Source of the DNA: Nostocaceae cyanobacterium CSSed10_463m
GTDB lineage: Bacteria; Cyanobacteriota; Cyanobacteriia; Cyanobacteriales; Nostocaceae
DNA length: 5,904 nt
Assembly: GCA_003556955.1 (NCBI GenBank)
Contig: PWQB01000002.1
Coordinates: 1 to 5,904 of the forward strand
Reading direction: 5' to 3'
Shown: one piece after another, positions 1 to 5,212 of the stretch
How the letters are laid out: the number at the start of each line of letters is the position of its first letter
Numbering within the stretch: the first letter of the stretch is position 1
Notes under the pieces: model-generated
Told to the model about the DNA's origin: nothing
Database searches by the model: none
The model's input: only the letters and a program-made list of their open reading frames with translations
Program-made: the position numbers and the translations under genes

Positions 1-257
<257 letters not shown>

Positions 258-613
258 TCTTACAAGTTCTCCACAGGCGTTTTTAAAGTCTCCGGCGCAC
301 CGACGGCGACTTATCAAAGCATAGTTTACAGCAGTAGCTTATAGTCCGTAATCAAAAGGCTACATAACTTTAAACAACGTAATTGAGACTCGCAAAAATT
401 TCTATTTGCAAAATCTCTCTATCGCTTATATAGCAACGATATCACAGGTATATATTGACCTGAATGCTTTCTCAAATTGTGGATATTTGTAAACTTATAT
501 GAAGTGAAAGCCAAGACAAGTAAATACTGGATTTATCTATAGTAATTATTGATTGAATATTATAGCCTACTGAATTGAACAAATTTGTGACGAAATGTTT
601 TGCACTATAGAGA

Positions 614-645
614 GCGATGGGCAAAGCCCCGCCTCCGGCGATCGC
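614..645. repeat. Small dispersed hairpin repeat with HIP1 octamer
   Basis: This 32-bp element ends in the HIP1 octamer GCGATCGC (638-645). Every base is assigned to a stem or one of two small loops: GCGAT (614-618) pairs with ATCGC (641-645), GGGC-AAA-GCCC forms 619-629, and CGCC-TCC-GGCG forms 630-640. No base is left unpaired at the junction, giving a miniature three-arm cruciform. Sequences of this style (GCGATGGGCAAAGCCCC-like cores ending in HIP1) are familiar as high-copy short dispersed repeats in Nostocales. Copy number cannot be judged from this window. It ends about 34 bases upstream of the -10 hexamer of the following gene. Confidence 0.7.
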
Positions 646-652
646 AGTAATT

Positions 653-701
653 TTGAATAAGCTTTTCAGACTGTTCTTTATAATTGATGTAAATCACATC
701 A
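653..701 (+). promoter_or_regulatory. Candidate promoter and operator of the DUF6464-like gene
   Basis: A perfect TATAAT at 679-684 is preceded by TTGAAT at 653-658. The 20-base spacer is longer than optimal. Transcription would begin near 691. Directly after the -10 is a perfect inverted repeat TGATGT-AAATC-ACATCA (685-701) covering the expected start site and ending nine bases before the ATG. It could be an operator or a small 5' hairpin. There is no Shine-Dalgarno sequence before the gene. Confidence 0.5.
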
Positions 702-710
702 CATAAACTT

Positions 711-1070
711 ATGGAGCCAGACTCTTTAGCAACCGAGGTAATTCTGACACATCCCAGTCAGTCACTCGGCAGAGTCCAACTCGATTGGACACCCCAACCA
801 GGAAACTACGTCGATTTTGAAGGTAAAACTTATGCGGTATTAGAACGCCGCCACAGATACCAATTTAAATCAGGACGTTACCATCTGCGAAATATCGCCC
901 TTTATGTACAGTCTGCCAAAAGACCAACAGAGAAAACATTAGTCCAAGGACGTTGGGTAATTGGTGATGCTACCTGTAGCTATAATGCCCAATCGGAAAT
1001 TATGCGCTGTGCTGTCAAGCCAGAAGGCCCCTGCGAATCTTGCAATTTCTACGAAAAATTAGAAGTTTAA
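711..1070 (+). CDS. Small conserved cyanobacterial protein, probably DUF6464 family
   Basis: This 119-residue soluble protein resembles, from memory, the cyanobacteria-restricted DUF6464 family, whose function is unknown. Visible marks are a central basic stretch ([20 protein letters not shown], residues 37-56) and a C-terminal cysteine group: Cys89, Cys100, Cys108 and Cys111, the last two as CESC. The spacing C-x10-C-x7-C-x2-C could bind zinc or an iron-sulfur cluster, which is inference. There is no signal peptide or membrane helix. The ATG at 711 is the first possible start, since an in-frame TAA lies at 690-692. No ribosome binding site is visible. The gene is divergent from psaC and its stop codon overlaps that of fmt on the opposite strand by four bases. 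I am confident it is a real gene and moderately confident of the family name. Confidence 0.88.
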   Translation: MEPDSLATEVILTHPSQSLGRVQLDWTPQPGNYVDFEGKTYAVLERRHRYQFKSGRYHLRNIALYVQSAKRPTEKTLVQGRWVIGDATCSYNAQSEIMRCAVKPEGPCESCNFYEKLEV

Positions 1071-2068
1071 CCATTGCCGAAAACCTCTCCCACAGTTAAA
1101 CGGTTCCCATTGACAAAATCCCATCCTGACTGGGGACGTTTGCCAGCTAACTGAACCTCGCGCAAAAGTAGCAAACCCTCACCAGTTTGGACAATAGCGC
1201 CAACTCCCTTGGCTATGCTGACTACTTCTCCTATGTTTCCTGATAGAGTTGATAAATCAGGCAATTTTTGGGAAATTTCTGTTAATTCAGGTGTCGGCTC
1301 ATAACCGTAAGCATGGCCAAGGGGAAGGGAGGCAATAATTTTTATGCTTTGATTCCGAAAGGTGGCTGTGCAGTTGGGGTAAAAGCCTCTGATTTGGTTA
1401 TGTAATTGAATAGCGCTCTTTGACCAATCTAAAGTATAGTTATGCTTTTGAATCAAAGGAGCATAAGTCGCTTCTGCTTCATCTTGGGGAACAGGTGCAA
1501 TTTCCCGATTTTCCAGTTTAAACAGAGTTTCTACTAATAAATCTCCACCAATGACACATAGCCTCTGGGCTAAATCCTGGGCATTATCTAGCAATCTAAT
1601 CGGTGTAGTTGCTTTCAATAGCATTGCCCCTGTATCCATGCCGGCATCCATTAACATTGTCGTGATCCCCGTTTCTTTTTCACCGTTGTAAAGACACCAC
1701 TGAATGGGTGCTGCGCCACGATACTGGGGTAAAATTGAACCATGTACATTAATACAGCCCAGCCTTGGCATATCCAAAATTTCTGGGGATAAAATCTGTC
1801 CATAGGCTACAACTACAAATACATCTGCATCACATTCTCGAAGTTGGGTTAAAGTTTCAGTATCCTTTTTTATCCGTTGTGGTTGCCATACAGGTAAGTT
1901 GTGGTTTATGGCCACGTTTTTTACTGGTGAAGGGATAAGTTTATTACCTCTTTCCCGGCGTTTATCCGGTTGGGTAACAACTGCCAACACTTTAAATTCT
2001 GGTAGATTTAGTAATTTTTCTAAAGTAGGAACGGCGAATTGAGGTGTTCCAAAAAATACTACTTTCAT
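1067..2068 (-). CDS. fmt: Methionyl-tRNA formyltransferase
   Basis: Fmt transfers a formyl group from 10-formyltetrahydrofolate to Met-tRNA(fMet) in the cytoplasm, allowing bacterial-type initiation. The 333-residue protein has the N-terminal formyltransferase fold, starting [20 protein letters not shown]. The hallmark segment [19 protein letters not shown] (106-124) contains catalytic Asn107 and His109, and Asp145 lies in [10 protein letters not shown]. These correspond to Asn108, His110 and Asp146 of the E. coli enzyme. The C-terminal tRNA-binding domain runs from about 205 to the end, closing with [17 protein letters not shown] stretch around 250-275 looks longer than in E. coli. The start is the first ATG and fits the family N-terminus, but there is no clear ribosome binding site. 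It is monocistronic here, with its own promoter upstream and a 3' overlap with the opposing gene. Confidence 0.97.
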   Translation of the reverse strand: MKVVFFGTPQFAVPTLEKLLNLPEFKVLAVVTQPDKRRERGNKLIPSPVKNVAINHNLPVWQPQRIKKDTETLTQLRECDADVFVVVAYGQILSPEILDMPRLGCINVHGSILPQYRGAAPIQWCLYNGEKETGITTMLMDAGMDTGAMLLKATTPIRLLDNAQDLAQRLCVIGGDLLVETLFKLENREIAPVPQDEAEATYAPLIQKHNYTLDWSKSAIQLHNQIRGFYPNCTATFRNQSIKIIASLPLGHAYGYEPTPELTEISQKLPDLSTLSGNIGEVVSIAKGVGAIVQTGEGLLLLREVQLAGKRPQSGWDFVNGNRLTVGEVFGNG

Positions 2069-2149
2069 GGGTTATTACTTATGACGTAGGTCAAACAATT
2101 TTATCTTGCGTCATGCAGTTTAATCGATTTTTGCCTATTTATGCATTAA

Positions 2150-2178
2150 ATAGTAAATGTGTATTAAATCCTTGACAA
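2150..2178 (-). promoter_or_regulatory. Promoter of fmt
   Basis: On the minus strand TTGTCA (2178-2173) and TACTAT (2155-2150) are separated by exactly 17 bases, a good sigma-70/SigA match. Transcription would start near 2143, giving a leader of about 75 bases. The leader contains an inverted pair ATGACG (2081-2086) and CGTCAT (2109-2114), and a TGAC-GTAG-GTCA element (2082-2093) close to the start codon. The -35 is flanked by CTTGA/TCAAG arms (2171-2175 and 2183-2187) that could be an operator. Confidence 0.65.
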
Positions 2179-2346
2179 TTGATCAAGAGGAAGAGGTTTC
2201 AATTTCCTGATAAATGAGCTTATTCCCTGGTCTAGGTTCTCCATTACCCAGCCTTTTCCAAAAAAATAGTGCAAAATTAATTCTTTTGATGCTAGAGTGG
2301 TCTCATATTGGCAAAAACCAGGGTTCCTTGATAGACTTGCATATAA

Positions 2347-2360
2347 GTTAGCAAGCTAAC
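2347..2360. repeat. Palindrome GTTAGC-AA-GCTAAC
   Basis: A perfect 6-bp inverted repeat with a two-base centre. The hexamer AAGCTA occurs here (2353-2358) and again at 2361-2366 and 2391-2396. A TATAAA box (2368-2373) follows eight bases later, but there is no matching -35 hexamer. It could be a regulator binding site. No regulator can be named. Confidence 0.35.
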
Positions 2361-2649
2361 AAGCTAGTATAAACACTACTCCATACTCGTAAGCTACTTT
2401 GGCTATAACAACAAGTCATAGTATGTTTACTGAGCAGACCTCTTTGATAAATTTCACCCGTATCCAATTACAAGACTACAAATTTAGTTGTGTTTCTCAC
2501 ACTAGTAGATAGCAATATCACAATTTTTCAAGTTGAGATATAGTTTTCTATCGTCGGATGGATGCTAACGGTGTTTTTTTCATACTATAAGTTGTGAGTC
2601 ATCTTTTTCAGTTTTAGAAGTAACGCCTCACTTTTGCCTTTATCAGGGT

Positions 2650-2847
2650 CTGTTCTGTTGTTACCATAATCAATAGGTAAACCGATATCTTACACCAAGC
2701 TCTATAACCCTTAGAAATCGCGGAACCATACAAACATGATGCTTCGTGTCAAGCCTGGATCTTTCCGTGACTTCCAGTACAGGAGTGTAAGAGATGAGTA
2801 AAGCATTTGTGCCTTAGCTTTCGCTAATGTCAATGCCAACAGAACAG
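2650..2847. ncRNA. Candidate structured RNA element, strand undetermined
   Basis: The ends of this 198-base block form a perfect 11-bp stem (P1), CTGTTCTGTTG at 2650-2660 with CAACAGAACAG at 2837-2847. Immediately inside P1 on the left is TTACC/GGTAA (2661-2665 with 2676-2680). Next comes TCTTACAC/GTGTAAGA (2688-2695 with 2785-2792), enclosing CTGGA/TCCAG (2755-2759 with 2773-2777). On the right, GCATT/AATGC (2803-2807 with 2832-2836) encloses TTAGC-TTTC-GCTAA (2814-2827) and abuts P1 with no unpaired base. The arrangement is a closed multibranch junction. The short stems alone could be chance, but the nested 11-bp and 8-bp stems are less likely to be. I see no convincing promoter or T-tract for either strand, and it matches no RNA family I recognise. 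Confidence 0.3.
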
Positions 2848-3062
2848 TAATTATGCTCTGCTTCTGTCCCGTCAGTAAATTTAGCCTACATAATAGGTTG
2901 AATACTCCTTAACCAACACCGGTTATTGGGTGTAGTGGGTTATTCAGGGTAAGGGCAGCATTATATTTTTTTAATGCAGTAACTTTTAGTTAATCTGCAA
3001 GATTTTTCATGGCAGATTTCTAGCTAAAAATACAACAATTGGTCAGTAAAGAGGTGTGAAAC

Positions 3063-3125
3063 ATGACACTAAAGTTTTGTAAAAATCTGCAAACTTTGAA
3101 GAAATTATTGAGTTTTACTGGTTAA
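3063..3125 (+). CDS. Possible 20-residue leader peptide
   Basis: An ATG at 3063 opens 20 codons, beginning MTLKFCKNLQ and ending at TAA 3123-3125. It is preceded by GAGGTG (3051-3056) at a six-base spacing, one of the best ribosome binding sites in the window. The peptide is basic with a hydrophobic face (five Lys, five Leu) and has no recognised relative. It overlaps mutually exclusive hairpins (next entry). It is in the same frame as the downstream exported-protein gene, separated by stops at 3123 and 3177. It could be a regulatory leader, an independent small protein or the remnant of a longer N-terminus. The size and lack of homologues keep confidence low. Confidence 0.35.
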   Translation: MTLKFCKNLQTLKKLLSFTG

Positions 3126-3138
3126 AACTCAAAGTTTG
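3071..3138 (+). promoter_or_regulatory. Alternative hairpins in the leader of the unknown exported-protein gene
   Basis: AAACTTT at 3091-3097 can pair with AAAGTTT upstream (3071-3077) or with AAAGTTT downstream (3131-3137, extendable to 8 bp as CAAACTTT/AAAGTTTG, 3090-3097 with 3131-3138). It cannot pair with both. The downstream pairing stacks on a second perfect 8-bp stem, GAGTTTTA-CTGGT-TAAAACTC (3110-3130), which contains the TAA of the leader ORF. Translation of the leader ORF would therefore influence which fold forms, as in attenuators. There is only a weak T-rich stretch (TTTGTTGTT) afterwards, so transcription termination is not assured. Confidence 0.4.
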
Positions 3139-3224
3139 TTGTTATACCTGTAATTATCGCCCATTCCCTTGCTGCTTAGGCTTTGCTCTTCACACAGCAC
3201 CCGCCCTCCCTAGAGAGTCTACTT

Positions 3225-4520
3225 ATGCTCAAACTCTTCTTGCTGTCAGGTTGGTTCCGCCTTCAACCATTTCTCAATTATGTTGCCCTTGTGATGCTGA
3301 TTGCTCCCTTAGTTGCAGCATCAGGTCACTCTACCTCAGCACAACAATCCCAATTATTGACAAAGAATGCCTCGGCAACGGCAGCATCTAATTCTGCACC
3401 ATTGCCAGTGAGTACAATGAATGAACCATATTTAGTTGAATTATTAACAACTTCTCCCATAACCGCTTCAATTAAAAAATCTGACTCTATGCCATTGTTA
3501 ATGGCTTCTATTAGGGAACCGTCAATTTTACAAACGAGCAAAAGAGAGTCTTTGGTAGCAGCGGATAATTTTTTCTCTAGCAGTGATATAGATGCTGATT
3601 TTCCATTAGCAGCAGTGGAACTAGCACCAATGTTAGAACCGCCTGTTAGTAAATTGAACTTAGGTAAATCATTCTCATCTAGTAATAGCTTTAATTCCAA
3701 CTTGCCAAATGTCAGGCTGACCGCTAAATCATTGAGAAGAACACCGGGACAACTACAACCAATATTACCCCCAGAAACACCTGTGGTGGAAGAACTTGAT
3801 GAAGCGCAAATGGCACAAAATGATCCCATTGGTAGCCCCCATCCAATTCCTTGGAAATGGATTGTCGCCACTCAAGAGGCTATTGCTGCTAACGGAGGTT
3901 CGGGAGTACGTCATTATCGTAGTGTACCTGTGACTTCTCCTGATGGTCGGTATATTGTTTACAGTCGGGTGGAACTAGAAGTCAGACCCGAAATGTATAA
4001 CAGCAAAGTTACCAGTGTGATGTTTGTGGAAGATACCCAAACAAAGAGGTTGCGGGTAATGGCTTCAACTGCGCCTATCGGTGATCCTTTGTTAAACAAA
4101 AAGGTTTTATCTTTAGCAGCAGAGGATACAGATGGCAGTGGTCAAATAGGGGTTTTAGTTCCTGTTAGCTGGTCTGAAAAAAGCGATCGCTTTTTAGCAC
4201 GTAAGTTTCAAGGTAAGTTTAATACAGGCGATTCTACAGATCAGGCAGTCATTTGGGATCGACAAAAAAACCAAATTAAAATTGTTGCTCCACAACGTGA
4301 GGAACATGAGCATGAGAAGATAGCGGTGTTATTAGGTTGGAGTAAAAACAAACCTGAGCATACACTTTTCCGTGCGGGAGAAATGGGGGAAGAAGACTGG
4401 CCTTTAGTACAGGTGACTGCTGATGGTCAGACTGTAAATACCACAGATGCAGATCAGCCGATTACTTTTGGTACACCAATTACCGAAATTTGGGCTGGGC
4501 CACAGTTCGCTTCTCGATAG
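3225..4520 (+). CDS. Exported or membrane-anchored protein of unknown function
   Basis: I do not recognise this 431-residue protein. Residues 16-34 (FLNYVALVMLIAPLVAASG) form a hydrophobic segment after a short basic N-terminus, fitting a signal peptide or membrane anchor, with a possible cleavage near TSA-QQ (37-39). Residues about 35-206 are Ser/Pro/Asn-rich, low in complexity and probably disordered. From about 207 (PIPWKW) to the end the sequence looks folded and more conserved. It includes SPDGRYIVYSRVELEV (238-253), reminiscent of TolB-type propeller blades, a Ca-loop-like DTDGSGQI (301-308) and EEHEHE (359-364). A TTG 42 bases upstream is in frame, but the ATG at 3225 gives a cleaner signal sequence, although its ribosome binding site is weak. 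The gene has a long 5' region and its own terminator, so it is probably monocistronic. The HIP1 site at 4183 lies within it. Confidence 0.85.
   Translation: MLKLFLLSGWFRLQPFLNYVALVMLIAPLVAASGHSTSAQQSQLLTKNASATAASNSAPLPVSTMNEPYLVELLTTSPITASIKKSDSMPLLMASIREPSILQTSKRESLVAADNFFSSSDIDADFPLAAVELAPMLEPPVSKLNLGKSFSSSNSFNSNLPNVRLTAKSLRRTPGQLQPILPPETPVVEELDEAQMAQNDPIGSPHPIPWKWIVATQEAIAANGGSGVRHYRSVPVTSPDGRYIVYSRVELEVRPEMYNSKVTSVMFVEDTQTKRLRVMASTAPIGDPLLNKKVLSLAAEDTDGSGQIGVLVPVSWSEKSDRFLARKFQGKFNTGDSTDQAVIWDRQKNQIKIVAPQREEHEHEKIAVLLGWSKNKPEHTLFRAGEMGEEDWPLVQVTADGQTVNTTDADQPITFGTPITEIWAGPQFASR
4178..4195. repeat. HIP1 octamer in an extended 18-bp palindrome
   Basis: GCGATCGC at 4183-4190 is flanked by A and T runs, giving the perfect palindrome AAAAAGCGATCGCTTTTT. 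Read in the gene it encodes K-S-D-R-F across the core. HIP1 is the highly over-represented octamer of many cyanobacteria. The extended symmetry is unusual. Confidence 0.85.
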
Positions 4521-4544
4521 TAGGTTCTCAAATATTGGTGTGAT

Positions 4545-4580
4545 TCCCGTTGTTAGAGACAAAAACAACGGGATTTTTTT
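4545..4580 (+). terminator. Intrinsic terminator of the unknown exported-protein gene
   Basis: TCCCGTTGTT (4545-4554) pairs perfectly with AACAACGGGA (4564-4573) around a nine-base loop, followed at once by seven T (4574-4580). It begins 25 bases after the stop codon at 4518-4520. It separates this gene from the MAPEG gene, which must then have its own promoter. Confidence 0.93.
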
Positions 4581-4604
4581 AAATATGCAGTACAATCATC
4601 ACCG

Positions 4605-4610
4605 TATAAT
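4605..4610 (+). promoter_or_regulatory. Candidate -10 box of the MAPEG gene
   Basis: A perfect TATAAT lies 30 bases before the start codon in the short gap after the terminator. No -35 hexamer is found at 16-18 bases, so activation or another sigma factor may be needed. The start of transcription would be near 4617. A four-codon minicistron (ATG ATT GAG AAA TAA, 4624-4638) then sits in the leader, directly before the gene. Confidence 0.45.
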
Positions 4611-4640
4611 TCTCAAAGATTTGATGATTGAGAAATAAAC

Positions 4641-5150
4641 ATGATTGAAAATACCATTCCCATATCAACTTTATTCATTGGACTCAACGGTTTGACTGCT
4701 GTTGTTCTTTCCTTTATTGCCGCATTTGAACGCACAAGAACTAGAGTTTGGCATGGAGAATCTCAGAAAGATGTTGCCCAACAACCTGATCCCCTAAAAA
4801 ATCCTAGTAATTGGGCAGCGATGGTGGAAAAATCGACTCAAAAGCTATTTGCTATTCCAGTAAATGACAACGGGTTGCTACAGAGAAAGGTTCGCGCTCA
4901 TGGCAACTTTGCTGAGTACGTGCCTCATGGATTATTGTTTGTAGTGGCGCTGGAACTCATGCAAGCACAGGTATGGTTGCTCTGGTTTCTGGGCAGCTTG
5001 CTGACATTCGCCCGCATTATTCATGCGTTAGGTGTGATCAAAACTTATGGGGCTTCACCAGGACGAGCGATTGGCTTTTTTATGACTTGGTTTGTATATT
5101 TGATTGGGAGTCTAGCCTGTATATATTATGGGTTAGAAGCTGTAATTTGA
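4641..5150 (+). CDS. MAPEG-family membrane protein
   Basis: This belongs to the membrane-associated eicosanoid/glutathione metabolism (MAPEG) family, small four-helix membrane proteins that often bind glutathione. The bacterial members are mostly of unknown substrate. The 169-residue protein has hydrophobic helices at about 7-28, 94-109, 111-131 and 142-164. The family hallmark is RAHGNFAEYVP (85-95), giving the R-x3-N-x2-E signature as Arg85, Asn89 and Glu92, implicated in glutathione binding. Arg125 and His128 lie in helix 3. The segment between helix 1 and the motif (about 30-84) is some 25-30 residues longer than in compact YecN-like members, and it is hydrophilic. The start at 4641 fits the first helix, with only a weak ribosome binding site. 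The gene follows a terminator and converges on minE. The exact enzymatic role cannot be assigned. Confidence 0.92.
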   Translation: MIENTIPISTLFIGLNGLTAVVLSFIAAFERTRTRVWHGESQKDVAQQPDPLKNPSNWAAMVEKSTQKLFAIPVNDNGLLQRKVRAHGNFAEYVPHGLLFVVALELMQAQVWLLWFLGSLLTFARIIHALGVIKTYGASPGRAIGFFMTWFVYLIGSLACIYYGLEAVI

Positions 5151-5156
5151 AATCAA

Positions 5157-5190
5157 TATGGTGCGTTGCGCTATGCGACAACACACCCTA
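5157..5190. repeat. Interspersed hairpin repeat between convergent genes
   Basis: GGTGCGTTG (5160-5168) pairs with CAACACACC (5179-5187) with one C-A mismatch. The inner stem is CGC-TAT-GCG (5169-5177), with A5178 bulged. Sequences of the form GGTGCGTT...AACGCACCCTA are very common intergenic repeats in Nostocales. It lies seven bases after the MAPEG stop and 26 bases beyond the minE stop, so it may serve as a shared 3' structure for both transcripts. No strong T-tract follows on either side, so termination is only plausible. Confidence 0.7.
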
Positions 5191-5212
5191 TGAATAGCAA
5201 TTAATTTAACTA

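Larger units (their letters stand above)
2069..3182. other. Long intergenic region without an ordinary gene
   Basis: This stretch lies between fmt (minus) and the unknown exported-protein gene (plus). No ORF of 60 codons or more occurs, and no tRNA, RNase P RNA, tmRNA or other RNA I know is recognisable. It holds the fmt promoter, a palindrome at 2347-2360, a multi-stem block at 2650-2847, several hairpins at 2911-3018, and a leader ORF with alternative hairpins at 3063-3138. The hairpins at 2911-3018 include ACACC/GGTGT at 2916-2933, GCATTA/TAATGC at 2958-2977 and AATCTGC/GCAGATT at 2992-3018. The 9-mer AATCTGCAA occurs twice (2992-3000, 3084-3092). The gap is far longer than the 4-bp overlap and the 36-120 bp gaps between other neighbours. 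Regulation, non-coding RNA or decayed sequence are all possible. Confidence 0.6.

Noticed and set aside
2172..2203. TTGACA at 2172-2177 as a plus-strand promoter
   Set aside because: No -10 hexamer lies at an acceptable distance. The same bases serve better as the minus-strand -35 of fmt.
2214..2351. 45-codon ORF starting MSLFPGLGSP
   Set aside because: The purine-rich GAGGAAGAGG is about 17 bases too far upstream to serve as a ribosome site, there is no aligned promoter, and the peptide shows no known feature. It cannot be excluded but is unsupported.
2341..2420. NtcA-type sites (GTA-N8-TAC) near 2367-2395
   Set aside because: The GTA and TAC triplets found are spaced by seven or three bases, not eight.
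2560..2580. Run of seven T as an intrinsic terminator
   Set aside because: No adequate GC-rich stem precedes it on the plus strand and no gene ends nearby.
2650..2847. Identification of the structured block as 6S RNA or RNase P RNA
   Set aside because: The size is suggestive of 6S RNA, but I see neither the long bulged 6S stem nor any RNase P signature.
3183..3224. TTG at 3183 as start of the exported-protein gene
   Set aside because: It would put a polar, Pro-rich stretch before the signal sequence, and there is no ribosome binding site. ATG 3225 is preferred.
3326..3871. 181-codon open frame on the minus strand
   Set aside because: It is antisense to the low-complexity part of the exported-protein gene, has no recognisable domain and no ribosome binding site was apparent. 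The Ser-rich composition of the sense gene readily leaves this frame open.
4404..4638. Two 63-codon frames overlapping the end of the exported-protein gene and its terminator
   Set aside because: Both run through the intrinsic terminator hairpin and show no family features. They are by-products of other frames.
4973..5197. 74-codon plus-strand frame
   Set aside because: It lies mostly inside the MAPEG gene in another frame and reads into the hairpin repeat.
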